Positions 6,510-12,830 of a stretch of 12,830 nucleotides of DNA are shown piece after piece (the first letter of the stretch is position 1; every line of letters begins with the position of its first letter). Below the pieces are notes generated by a model. That model saw only the letters and a program-made list of their open reading frames with translations, searched no databases and was not told the DNA's origin. The position numbers and the translations under genes were made by a program. The stretch comes from Acidimicrobiales bacterium. GTDB taxonomy: Bacteria; Actinomycetota; Acidimicrobiia; Acidimicrobiales; Acidimicrobilacustridaceae. The DNA lies in assembly GCA_023261915.1 (NCBI GenBank), contig JALRFT010000182.1, positions 1-12,830 of the forward strand, given 5' to 3'.

Positions 6510-8180
6510 TCAGCGCACCAGCCGCACTGGTTGGCCGCCGATGCGAACCCCCCAGGTCGTGCGGTCACTGACCGTCCGTCCCGCACACGTCCCGTAGCGC
6601 ACCCGCCACCAGGATCGGCCCAGATAGGCGGCATCGAGGTCGGCCGGCAGGGGGATGGTGAGCCGCACCATGCGGTCGTTGTACTTGGACGAGGAGTAGC
6701 GCCCGTTCCCTGCCTGCAGGTTCCCTCCGCCACAGGCGTCGCCCGTGGTCAGCCCTCTCGTGTCGAGACTTCCACCGGCCGACACCCTGCCGGTGAAACC
6801 GCCCGTCGGCGGCAGGTCACCGGCCACCTGGTCGACGGCCCACGAGAACCCCACCGCCCGCCCCAGGGGGTCGAGGACCTGCAGCGAAACCGAGCCCTCA
6901 CCGATGTCGAACAGTGAGACCTCCATGACACCGCCAGCATGCTCGGGCCCGACGCCGGCGAGGTAGAACGCTGGCTGGGAGCCGACACCGCCGACGAAGA
7001 CACCCATCCACTCCTCGGCGTAGATCTGGACACATCGATTGACGTCATGACCAACAGCCGGATCGTACGGGTCCGTTGAACAAGGGGTGAACGCCCCCAA
7101 CGACGAACGAGCTCCTGATCGGGCTCGCAGAGAGAACGCATTCCGCGTGTGTTGGGCGGTCGGGGATGCTCCCGTGGTCGAGATCTCGACGGTGTAGCGG
7201 GCGCCCGGCACGGGGTTGGTGATGGTCGCCAGATTGCACCACCGCCGCGCCCACGAGCCGGCGCCACATTCATATCCGGCGGGCAGCACGGCGCTATCAC
7301 TGCAGAACCAGCCTGAGGGGAAGAGTCGATCGACGAGGACCGCTGCTGGTTGATCGTCAGAGACAACGAGGTCTCGCTCTCGGACCACGATCCGCGTGTT
7401 GAACGGGCCCGTGTCATCTCCACCGTCGCCCGGTGAGGTTACGCAGCGGGGGGCGTCGTAGATCTGCAATGTGAACGGCCCCCCGGAGTAGGTGCTCGGG
7501 ACCTCAGCGACCACCCGATAGCCCGACGGATCATGAGAGGGAGAGAGGCGCACGGACGGGTCAGCTGAGGGTAAACAGCCGCGCCACCGTCGGTCACCGG
7601 TCGGGGGGTTGGCCGAGTCGTAGTTCGCCATGCTCTGCGGCAACAGCCAGTCGCCATGTTCGCGGCCGGCGCAAGGGCCACTGACCGCCAGCCAGAAGTC
7701 TTCAGCAGCGGTGTCCGGCACCCCGGGCAGACCGGTGTAGGGATCATCACTGCGAGCCAGACCTGCGGTCCCCAGGAAGTTGCGGGGACTGCCGAGGGCA
7801 ACGGGAGCGACGAATTCGGCCACTGCCCGACGGGTGAGCACGGGGGGCGAAAGAAACGGTACTGACAGGCCGCCGCCCCCGGATCGATCCGTGACGGTTG
7901 CCTCGACCAGCGAGGGGCTGAGACGACTCATGGCCACCTCGAGATCAGCACCCCCATCATTGAGCCCAGCAGTCGTGAGCCCTCGACTCACCATCTCGGA
8001 CTCATCGGGCAGACCAGACACGCCGGCGAGGGCGGCGGCGTCAGCCACACGCTGCAGGGTGGCCCCCTTGGCCTGCCAGACGGCTACATCAACAGCGAGC
8101 GCCGAGACGACGAGGAGAGGAATGAGCGCCACGGAGACCAGTGCCAACACGTAGCCCTCGTCGCTCCTCGATCGCGCCAT
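6510..8180 (-). CDS. TadG-like pilus-associated protein with a large Cys-rich outer domain
   Basis: 556 aa. The N-terminus, SDEGYVLALVSVALIPLL (6-23) continuing through VVSALAVDVAVWQ, is the single membrane segment of the Tad/TadG-like N-terminal family. It is followed by the usual LQRVADAAALAGVSGLPD. It resembles a prepilin segment but lacks the Glu at +5 of true pilins, so it is probably an anchored, uncleaved protein. Residues from about 130 to the end form a long exported region with ten cysteines, possibly in disulfides, and blocks such as FWLAVSGPCAGREHGD and CVQIYAEEWMGVFV. I know no named domain for most of it. The ATG follows the stop of the upstream TadE-like gene by one base, with GAGGGTGGA as a possible ribosome-binding site. 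A role in pilus assembly or surface contact is inferred from the neighbours. Confidence 0.78.
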   Translation of the reverse strand: MARSRSDEGYVLALVSVALIPLLVVSALAVDVAVWQAKGATLQRVADAAALAGVSGLPDESEMVSRGLTTAGLNDGGADLEVAMSRLSPSLVEATVTDRSGGGGLSVPFLSPPVLTRRAVAEFVAPVALGSPRNFLGTAGLARSDDPYTGLPGVPDTAAEDFWLAVSGPCAGREHGDWLLPQSMANYDSANPPTGDRRWRGCLPSADPSVRLSPSHDPSGYRVVAEVPSTYSGGPFTLQIYDAPRCVTSPGDGGDDTGPFNTRIVVRERDLVVSDDQPAAVLVDRLFPSGWFCSDSAVLPAGYECGAGSWARRWCNLATITNPVPGARYTVEISTTGASPTAQHTRNAFSLRARSGARSSLGAFTPCSTDPYDPAVGHDVNRCVQIYAEEWMGVFVGGVGSQPAFYLAGVGPEHAGGVMEVSLFDIGEGSVSLQVLDPLGRAVGFSWAVDQVAGDLPPTGGFTGRVSAGGSLDTRGLTTGDACGGGNLQAGNGRYSSSKYNDRMVRLTIPLPADLDAAYLGRSWWRVRYGTCAGRTVSDRTTWGVRIGGQPVRLVR

Positions 8181-8181
8181 T

Positions 8182-8796
8182 TCAGTCCACCCTCGGGTCG
8201 AGGGCAGCGACAGCAGTGGCAGTCAGGGCCGCCCCCGACGACAGCACCCCGAGACCCGAAGGATCGAGCTCGGCCTCAATGCGAATACCAACCAGTTGGA
8301 GTTCCCCGGAATTGTGCTCCCGGGTGGCAGGACACCACGCGGCTTCCCACGAACCCGATGCACACCCTGCGGACGGACCGGCACCCTCGGAGACCGCTGC
8401 GAGGTGGGCGGGGCCAAAGATGTTGCAGACCCCGGCGACGCCAGCCGCTACTGCGTTCGGGGGTGCCGGCTGGTCACAGCCGGACGGCAAGTCCCCCGTG
8501 CCGGGTTGCGGCCGGAAGACGACCAGTCGCTGCAGGCGAAGCGTCGGAGCGTCAGCCAGCGTGGCGGCAAGTCCCATCAACAGTGAGGTATCAGAGACCA
8601 CGCTGGGGCTCGACGCCCCTGACGCCCGAGCCAGAGAGCGGGCGGCATGGTCAAGGGTGGTCGTTGCGCCCATGGTCGATGCCACCCGAACCACGCCGCT
8701 GATCAGTGTGGTGAGGAGCACAACGAAGATCGCGGTCTCCACCAAGACCGCCCCCCGTTCGGATCGAGAGGGCCGGGGTCCCAATCGCTCACCCAT
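8182..8796 (-). CDS. TadE-like pseudopilin (second copy)
   Basis: 204 aa from ATG 8796. A short basic leader (MGERLGPRPSRSERG) is followed by AVLVETAIFVVLLTTLISGV. The type IV prepilin pattern is a cut after Gly15 with Glu at +5 of the mature protein, as in TadE/TadF pseudopilins. The outer part has RLVVFRPQPGTGDLPSGC followed by three further cysteines, and a C-terminal segment of beta-like character (LQLVGIRIEAELDP). The frame is open further upstream, but that part lies inside the neighbouring gene and has no leader character. ATG 8796 gives an 8-base overlap with the previous gene's stop. Tad pseudopilins are processed by a TadV-type peptidase and act in starting or anchoring Flp pili. 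No processing or motor genes are in this window. Confidence 0.78.
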   Translation of the reverse strand: MGERLGPRPSRSERGAVLVETAIFVVLLTTLISGVVRVASTMGATTTLDHAARSLARASGASSPSVVSDTSLLMGLAATLADAPTLRLQRLVVFRPQPGTGDLPSGCDQPAPPNAVAAGVAGVCNIFGPAHLAAVSEGAGPSAGCASGSWEAAWCPATREHNSGELQLVGIRIEAELDPSGLGVLSSGAALTATAVAALDPRVD

Positions 8797-9376
8797 GGGC
8801 GACGAGGCCTGATTCGAGAAGTGCGCTGGCAGCCACCTCCACCTCGGAGGTCCGACGAAGGCCCGGCACACTCCATTGCGGCCGGTATCGAATCAGAACA
8901 GCCACGGCGCCCTGCTGTGAACCCGGTGGCCGCTCCCACCAACACCCCCCGCTGCTACACGAGACTCCCGGATCAGCCAGATTGATCACATCACAGAGAT
9001 CTCCCACCGACGGGCCAGTGCCGGTCCGGCAACCTGACGGCACCTGGTCTACAAGTGGCAGCAGGCTGTCGGTGGGGGCGAAGACCACAACACGACTGAT
9101 CCGCTCTGGCGACATGGCCGCCAGCGACCCTCGCACTGCCGCAGCCACTCCTGCGGCTCCCGCAAGACTTCGACCATCACCCGCAGCCGAGTCCTGTCCG
9201 GTCGGTTGGAGGGCGGCGGTCCGGGCGGCGGATTCGACGGCGTCACGAACCACGAGGTCGTCGTGCCAACCGAGGGCCGTCTGCACCAGTCCGACGAGGA
9301 GCACCAATACGACCGGAAGACTGAGTGCAGCCTCAACTAGCACCGCTCCCCGATCAGGATCTTGGCTCCGTGACAT
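8789..9376 (-). CDS. TadE-like pseudopilin (first copy)
   Basis: 195 aa from ATG 9376; a GTG three bases earlier is an equally possible start. Leader MSRSQDPDRG is followed by AVLVEAALSLPVVLVLLVGL, giving a prepilin cut after Gly10 with Glu at +5. After the helix the protein continues QTALGWHDDLVVRDAVESAARTAAL, the usual TadE stretch, then VVVFAPTDSLLP and VPSGC with three further cysteines, and a terminal VAVLIRYRPQWSVPGL segment. The layout matches that of the next gene (leader, E5 helix, VVF-P, PSGC, four cysteines), so the two are probably tandem paralogues. Its start overlaps the stop of the Flp-like gene (GTGATG), and its own stop overlaps the next start, indicating translational coupling. 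Confidence 0.8.
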   Translation of the reverse strand: MSRSQDPDRGAVLVEAALSLPVVLVLLVGLVQTALGWHDDLVVRDAVESAARTAALQPTGQDSAAGDGRSLAGAAGVAAAVRGSLAAMSPERISRVVVFAPTDSLLPLVDQVPSGCRTGTGPSVGDLCDVINLADPGVSCSSGGCWWERPPGSQQGAVAVLIRYRPQWSVPGLRRTSEVEVAASALLESGLVAHG

Positions 9377-9630
9377 CACCGTGAAACGCTCAACGGCGAC
9401 CCACAGGACTCGGGTGCCGGTCGCACCGCCACACAGTTGCGCTCTTGTTCTAGGGATTCGGCGGACCCGAGTTGGAGCATCCCGAGCCCTGACATGGCTG
9501 CGCTCACGAGAAGTGCCAACAGGAGGCCGTACTCAATGAGAGCGACGCCCAGATCGGGCCGACGCCCACCACCCGCTCGCCACCTTCCATCTGGTGCACG
9601 CACGAGGGGACCCCCACGAATCACCGACAA
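9376..9630 (-). CDS. Flp-type pilin-like small protein
   Basis: 84 aa. A basic leader (RWRAGGGRRPDLG, ending at Gly28) is followed by VALIEYGLLLALLVSAAMSG. With the cut after Gly28, Glu and Tyr fall at mature positions 5 and 6, the EY hallmark of Flp pilins. The rest of the mature protein is short and polar with two cysteines (66 and 76), which classical Flp pilins usually lack, so it could be a minor pilin. The only upstream start choices are TTG 9630 and GTG 9624; neither has a good ribosome-binding site, so the start is uncertain, and the leader is longer than usual. It is the first gene of the four-gene Tad-like group and begins 134 bases after rpmA. Confidence 0.72.
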   Translation of the reverse strand: MSVIRGGPLVRAPDGRWRAGGGRRPDLGVALIEYGLLLALLVSAAMSGLGMLQLGSAESLEQERNCVAVRPAPESCGSPLSVSR

Positions 9631-9674
9631 TGGTCGTCCGGCGGGAGCAGGCGCTCCGATGAATTACCCGACGG

Positions 9675-9718
9675 GTGAGGAACCCGGGACGCGTGAGGTT
9701 AACGGTGAGGAAGTGAGG
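9675..9718 (-). repeat. Four direct copies of CCTCAC upstream of the pilin-like gene
   Basis: On the minus strand CCTCAC occurs at 9713-9718, 9705-9710, 9693-9698 and 9675-9680, with start-to-start distances of 8, 12 and 18 bases. They lie between rpmA and the Flp-like gene, where its promoter or operator would be. A nearby TAATTC at 9661-9667 is a weak -10 candidate. Clustered short repeats can be regulator sites, but the spacing is irregular and no regulator is known here. Confidence 0.35.
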
Positions 9719-9728
9719 AACTACCGCC

Positions 9729-9750
9729 GACGCCTGACGGCGTCAGCGTC
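9729..9750 (-). terminator. Stem-loop downstream of rpmA, possible terminator or attenuator
   Basis: The stretch can fold into a nine-pair stem (GACGC and TGAC against GTCA and GCGTC) with one bulged C and a GGC loop. It begins 14 bases past the rpmA stop. There is no T-run after it on the minus strand, so if it ends the ribosomal transcript it does so without the classic signal. It may also protect the 3' end of the L21-L27 mRNA. Confidence 0.45.
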
Positions 9751-9764
9751 ACGACCGTTGGTGG

Positions 9765-10016
9765 TCAGGTCGGAATGACGTTGACAACCCGTCGACCGCG
9801 ACGGGTGCCGAACTGAATACTGCCGTCAACGGTCGCAAACAGGGTGTCGTCACCGCCACGACCAACGTTCTCCCCCGGATGGAACCGGGTGCCACGCTGG
9901 CGCACGATGATCGAACCCGCCGTGGCAACCTGACCGTCGAACAACTTCACGCCAAGGCGCTGGGACCGGGAATCACGACCATTGCGGGTTGAACCGCCAC
10001 CCTTTGTCTTTGACAT
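9765..10016 (-). CDS. rpmA: 50S ribosomal protein L27
   Basis: 83 aa, full length. L27 binds near the peptidyl transferase centre of the 50S subunit. The sequence has the conserved glycine-rich N-terminus (MSKTKGGGSTRNGRDSRSQRLGVK), then GSIIVRQRGTRFHPGENVGRGGDDTLFA and the basic end. Unlike the Firmicutes form there is no cleaved N-terminal extension. The ATG lies three bases after the L21 stop with AAGGGG and AGGA upstream as ribosome-binding site, so rplU and rpmA are one operon. In many relatives obg follows directly; here the Tad-like cassette intervenes. Confidence 0.98.
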   Translation of the reverse strand: MSKTKGGGSTRNGRDSRSQRLGVKLFDGQVATAGSIIVRQRGTRFHPGENVGRGGDDTLFATVDGSIQFGTRRGRRVVNVIPT

Positions 10017-10019
10017 GTC

Positions 10020-10331
10020 CTACCCCTTGGTGATGCCGGTGATCTCGACGCTGTCGTAGGCCTGACGATGACCCCAGCGTCGACGGTTGTTCGACTTGTT
10101 CTTGTAGGTGAAGCCGGTGATCTTCGGGCCCTTGAGGCTGCCGACCACTTTGGCGGTCACGGTGACACCGGCGAGTTGGGAAGCGGTGGCGAGAACGGTG
10201 GAGCCGTCCACGAGGAGGACCGGGTCGAGGTTGACGACGTCGCCTTCTGACGCGCCGAGGAGCTCGACGGCGAGGGTGTCGCCTTCGGCAACCCGATACT
10301 GCTTTCCACCTGAGGCAATGACTGCGTACAT
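10020..10331 (-). CDS. rplU: 50S ribosomal protein L21
   Basis: 103 aa, the usual length. It is an rRNA-binding protein of the 50S subunit. The opening MYAVIASGGKQYRVAEGDTLAVELL and the C-terminal KKSKGGKHRRGHRQ-type region, here YKNKSNNRRRWGHRQAYDSV, are diagnostic. ATG 10331 has AGGAG four bases upstream. A TAAGGT box at 10341-10346 could add a promoter between rne and rplU, but it overlaps the ribosome-binding region and would leave only a two- or three-base leader. Confidence 0.98.
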   Translation of the reverse strand: MYAVIASGGKQYRVAEGDTLAVELLGASEGDVVNLDPVLLVDGSTVLATASQLAGVTVTAKVVGSLKGPKITGFTYKNKSNNRRRWGHRQAYDSVEITGITKG

Positions 10332-10399
10332 GAGTCTCCTACCTTACCGGCTGAGGCCGCTCGGCCACCAGTTGGCCCCGACGAACCCAGTCCTGGGGC
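10332..10399 (-). promoter_or_regulatory. rne-rplU gap with possible -10 box and small hairpins
   Basis: The 68-base gap contains TAAGGT (10341-10346), AGGAG before rplU, a GGCC-GCTC-GGCC hairpin at 10355-10366, and two mutually exclusive pairings: CCCA with TGGG at 10386-10397, or GCCCC 10375-10379 with GGGGC 10395-10399. It may hold a promoter and an RNase E- or L21-responsive element, but all stems are short and no known leader family is recognised. Confidence 0.3.
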
Positions 10400-12328
10400 T
10401 CACGAGCCACCGAGGAGCGCCGGGTCGACGATCACACCCCGCCCGTCGCACTCGGGACAAGCTCCCGAGACCGACTCGAGGAGGCTCTCGCCGATCCGCT
10501 TTCGGGTCATTTCGACGAGGCCGAGTTCCGAGATCTCAAAAACCTGGGTACGGGTCTTGTCCCGCGACAGCGCATCGCGGAACGATCGCACGACATTGTC
10601 CCGATTGGCCTTCACCTCCATGTCGATGAAGTCGATGACGATGATTCCACCGACGTTTCGAAGCCGAAGCTGCCGGGCGATCTCCTCGGCCGCCTCGAGG
10701 TTGTTGCGAAAGACCGTCTCTTCCAGGCTTGACGATCCCACGTTCTTGCCCGTATTCACATCGATCACCGTGAGGGCTTCGGTGTGCTCGATGATGAGGG
10801 AGCCGCCTGAGGGCAGCCAGACCTTGCGGTCGAGGGCCTTGTGCAGTTGCTCGTGAACGTGGTGGCGCTCGTACAGCGGAAGCGTCTCCACCTCCCGATC
10901 GTAGAGACTGACCCGGTCGGCCAACTCGGGCGAGATGGCGGCGACGTAGCCGTGAACCTGCTCGAAGAGGGCTCGATCGTCAATGACGATGCTTCGGTAG
11001 TCGGTGTTGAACTCTTCACGGATCACCCGGAGGGCCAGGTCCGGCTCCCGGTACAGCAGCGAACCCGGTTTAGCCTTGGCGGCGAGCTCGGTGATCTGCT
11101 CGGCCTGATGCACGAGGTTGGCGACATCCCGCTCAATCTCCTCGGCCGTGACGTTCTCCGCTGCCGTCCGCACGATGATGCCGTGGTTGGCCGGTCGCAC
11201 TCGGTCCAACACGCCCCGCAGACGTTTGCGCTCCCCGTCAGGCAACCGCTTGGAGATGCCATAGGTGGAGCTGTTGGGGATGAGCACCACGAAGCGACCG
11301 GGGAGGGAAACCTCCTGAGTCAGACGTGCACCCTTGTGGCCGATGGGGTTCTTGGTGACCTGGCAGAGGATGGTCTGCTTGGGCCGGAGGATCTGCTCGA
11401 TGCGGGGGTTGGTCCCCTTGGCTTCAACGTCCTCGGCGTCGTATTGGACATCGCCGCGGTAGAGCACGGCGTTCTTGGGCGTCCCGATGTCCACGAACGC
11501 TGCTTCCATCCCCGGAAGGACGTTCTGGACCTGACCCAGATAGATGTTGCCGTGAATTTGGGAGATGTCGTCAGCGGGCCGGGAAACGAAATGTTCGATG
11601 AGACTGCGTCCCTCGAGCACTGCGATCTGGGTCGCCTCGGGACGCACGCTCACCAACATGGTGTAGCGGCCCACCGGCCGACCCTTGCGCTCGCGACCCC
11701 GACGACGCTCACGATCACGTTCGGTGAGATCGACTGGTGCTGCGGTGAGGGCCTCGACGGGGGTCACCGTCTCCCCTCCTCCACCCTGGGCTCCAGTCCC
11801 CGATCCGCTCCTAGATCGGTTCCGGCGCCGGTTCCGGTTCCGGTTTCTCGACCGACCCCCTCCGGACCCCGTCTTGGTCTCCTCACCCGACTGTTCGGGT
11901 GCACCGGTTGGCTGAGGTTGGGGGATCATCGACGGGGGAATGCGGTCCCCAATCTTCGGCCTCCCAACCAGCACCCGTTCGGCGACCTCAGGGTCAAGAA
12001 CGCGTCCCTCTCGCATCGGTTCAGGAAGCTCGTCGGGGTTTCGACCGACCCCGGGGGTTGCTGCCGGCTCCGACCCCGACACACGCTCGACTGGTCGAGC
12101 GTCACCGGTCTGAGGGGCAGCCGGTGCGGCAGGTTCAGTCTCCCTGCCACGATCACCGCCACCCGAGCCCGCGGGCGGGTCAATCTGGCGTTCACGCTGA
12201 GGAGTGCGCTGTTGCCCGCTACTGCCGGGCTCGGTGTTGGATGGTTCAGATTTTCCAGTGCGCTCAGCGCCAACTTCGGGGCTGGTGCCCGCTGCCCCCG
12301 TGGGGCCAGACACGATCTCTTCGTCCAT
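10400..12328 (-). CDS. rne: Ribonuclease E/G
   Basis: Endoribonuclease for mRNA decay and rRNA processing. 642 aa. Residues 1-220 are a low-complexity, Pro/Gly/Glu/Arg-rich extension with an Arg/Asn run (RSRNRNRNRRRNRSRS, 159-174), likely disordered and RNA-binding. The catalytic core follows. It has an S1 domain around 258-350 (GNIYLGQVQNVLPGMEAAFVDIG), a 5'-sensor/RNase H-like region, and a DNase I-like region with metal-binding aspartates in DVNTGK (Asp523) and IDFIDM (Asp566). The zinc-link CPECDGRG is at 624-631. The protein ends 11 residues later, so the C-terminal small domain of the E. coli enzyme is missing, as in other actinobacterial forms I recall. ATG 12328 has AAGGGA upstream and follows the DUF2344 stop by 15 bases. 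Confidence 0.95.
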   Translation of the reverse strand: MDEEIVSGPTGAAGTSPEVGAERTGKSEPSNTEPGSSGQQRTPQRERQIDPPAGSGGGDRGRETEPAAPAAPQTGDARPVERVSGSEPAATPGVGRNPDELPEPMREGRVLDPEVAERVLVGRPKIGDRIPPSMIPQPQPTGAPEQSGEETKTGSGGGRSRNRNRNRRRNRSRSGSGTGAQGGGGETVTPVEALTAAPVDLTERDRERRRGRERKGRPVGRYTMLVSVRPEATQIAVLEGRSLIEHFVSRPADDISQIHGNIYLGQVQNVLPGMEAAFVDIGTPKNAVLYRGDVQYDAEDVEAKGTNPRIEQILRPKQTILCQVTKNPIGHKGARLTQEVSLPGRFVVLIPNSSTYGISKRLPDGERKRLRGVLDRVRPANHGIIVRTAAENVTAEEIERDVANLVHQAEQITELAAKAKPGSLLYREPDLALRVIREEFNTDYRSIVIDDRALFEQVHGYVAAISPELADRVSLYDREVETLPLYERHHVHEQLHKALDRKVWLPSGGSLIIEHTEALTVIDVNTGKNVGSSSLEETVFRNNLEAAEEIARQLRLRNVGGIIVIDFIDMEVKANRDNVVRSFRDALSRDKTRTQVFEISELGLVEMTRKRIGESLLESVSGACPECDGRGVIVDPALLGGS

Positions 12329-12343
12329 GACGTGTTTCCCTTC

Positions 12344-12830
12344 TCATGACGCCTGCCTTCCAGCAAGCGCAGGAGCAGTCGTCACCGACAGGGGTTCCTG
12401 TCGGGAGCCTGCTCCCTCGATCCATTGGTGAGTTCGACATACCCGATGGGCGGTTGCCGTCGGCGCCAACAACCCAATGAGTTCCATGACTTTGAGTCCC
12501 GGCGGCGCAGTGGCCAGATCCAGGTTCAGTGACGTCCCGGCCTCCCAGCCGGGCAAGAGACACGGGCCGACGACCGTGAGTGACTCCACCGAGGGACGGA
12601 CGTTGACCTCTGTCACGCGCTCGTCCCGAGTCCGTTCGATGATGACCTCGTTCGAGCCGAGGTACTGCTCCACCGAGTCCGCAATGGCCGATGGCGACAC
12701 CTCATCGAGATGAATGATCCAGCTGCACGAGGCAACGGCGGCTTGCAGCGACGGCTGACGTCCAATCGGGGCTGCGGCTTGCACGTCGACCCCCACTGGG
12801 AGAAACGAGTCAAGACAGGCGCTCAGCATG
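12344..12830 (-). CDS. DUF2344 (TIGR03936) radical-SAM-linked protein, 3' part only
   Basis: Partial: the frame is open to the right edge, and the first Met in view (12829) is internal, since the family continues about 60-80 residues upstream. The 161 visible residues match my recollection of the DUF2344 C-terminal half: LPVGVDVQAAAPI followed by PSLQAAVASCSWIIHL, a middle VIIERTRDERVTEVNVRPSVESL, then LNLDLATAPPGLKVMELIGLL, and the very characteristic RVCRTHQWIE (129-138). This family normally sits between a B12-binding radical SAM gene and rne in actinobacteria; that radical SAM gene would lie to the right. Its biochemical role is not established; a link to tRNA or rRNA modification is only suggested by the context. 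Confidence 0.85.
   Translation of the reverse strand, partial: MLSACLDSFLPVGVDVQAAAPIGRQPSLQAAVASCSWIIHLDEVSPSAIADSVEQYLGSNEVIIERTRDERVTEVNVRPSVESLTVVGPCLLPGWEAGTSLNLDLATAPPGLKVMELIGLLAPTATAHRVCRTHQWIEGAGSRQEPLSVTTAPALAGRQAS

Noticed and set aside
8797..8871. Longer start for the second TadE-like gene at 8871
   Set aside because: It would overlap the upstream gene by over 80 bases and would put 25 non-leader residues before the prepilin-type basic leader.
6452..9764. Insertion sequence, phage or attachment-site borders around the Tad-like cassette
   Set aside because: No transposase, integrase, tRNA or flanking direct repeat can be seen; composition matches the neighbours.
11818..11845. Short GGTTCCG-type repeats, considered as a CRISPR or regulatory repeat
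   Set aside because: They are inside rne and simply encode the Arg/Asn/Ser tract; there are no spacers.
10841..12349. A 502-codon open frame on the plus strand opposite rne
   Set aside because: It is a shadow of the GC-rich rne reading frame. It has no ribosome-binding site, no recognisable domain and an implausible composition, and rne is unmistakable.

Overview
This is a GC-rich chromosomal segment carrying the conserved actinobacterial block DUF2344 protein - rne - rplU - rpmA - obg - proB - proA, almost all on the minus strand (transcribed right to left). The gene order, the DUF2344/RNase E pair and an RNase E that stops just after its zinc-link point to Actinomycetota. Frequent GTG starts, apparently leaderless starts and a MurJ without the long mycobacterial C-terminal domain suggest a deep-branching class such as Acidimicrobiia; that placement is an inference from style, not from a marker search.

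Layout, right to left. The 3' part of a DUF2344 (radical-SAM-linked) gene enters at the right edge (12344-12830). It is followed by the RNase E/G gene (10400-12328), L21 (10020-10331) and L27 (9765-10016). In most relatives obg follows L27 directly. Here a 3.1-kb group of four overlapping or nearly touching genes lies between them (6510-9630): a Flp-type pilin-like protein, two related TadE-like pseudopilins and a large TadG-like secreted or surface protein. Then come obg (5195-6451) and proB (4101-5195), which overlap by one base.

proB is separated from proA by an opposite-strand pair, murJ (lipid II flippase) and pspA (membrane-stress coat protein), at 1637-4063. pspA converges on proB and murJ diverges from proA. 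proA (269-1543) is followed by the 5' end of a MoxR-type AAA+ ATPase gene that leaves the window on the left (1-217).

The window combines RNA turnover (RNase E), ribosome assembly (L21, L27, Obg), proline synthesis (ProB, ProA) and envelope functions (MurJ, PspA, Tad-like pilins). The most interesting points are the compact Tad-like minor-pilin cassette inside the L27-obg interval, and five genes (moxR-like, proA, murJ, pspA, obg) whose start codon lies 6-7 bases after a TANNNT -10 box, the signature of leaderless mRNAs. I see no tRNA, rRNA, CRISPR array, insertion sequence or phage gene. Nothing here is clearly a wholly new system; the cassette is the best candidate for follow-up.
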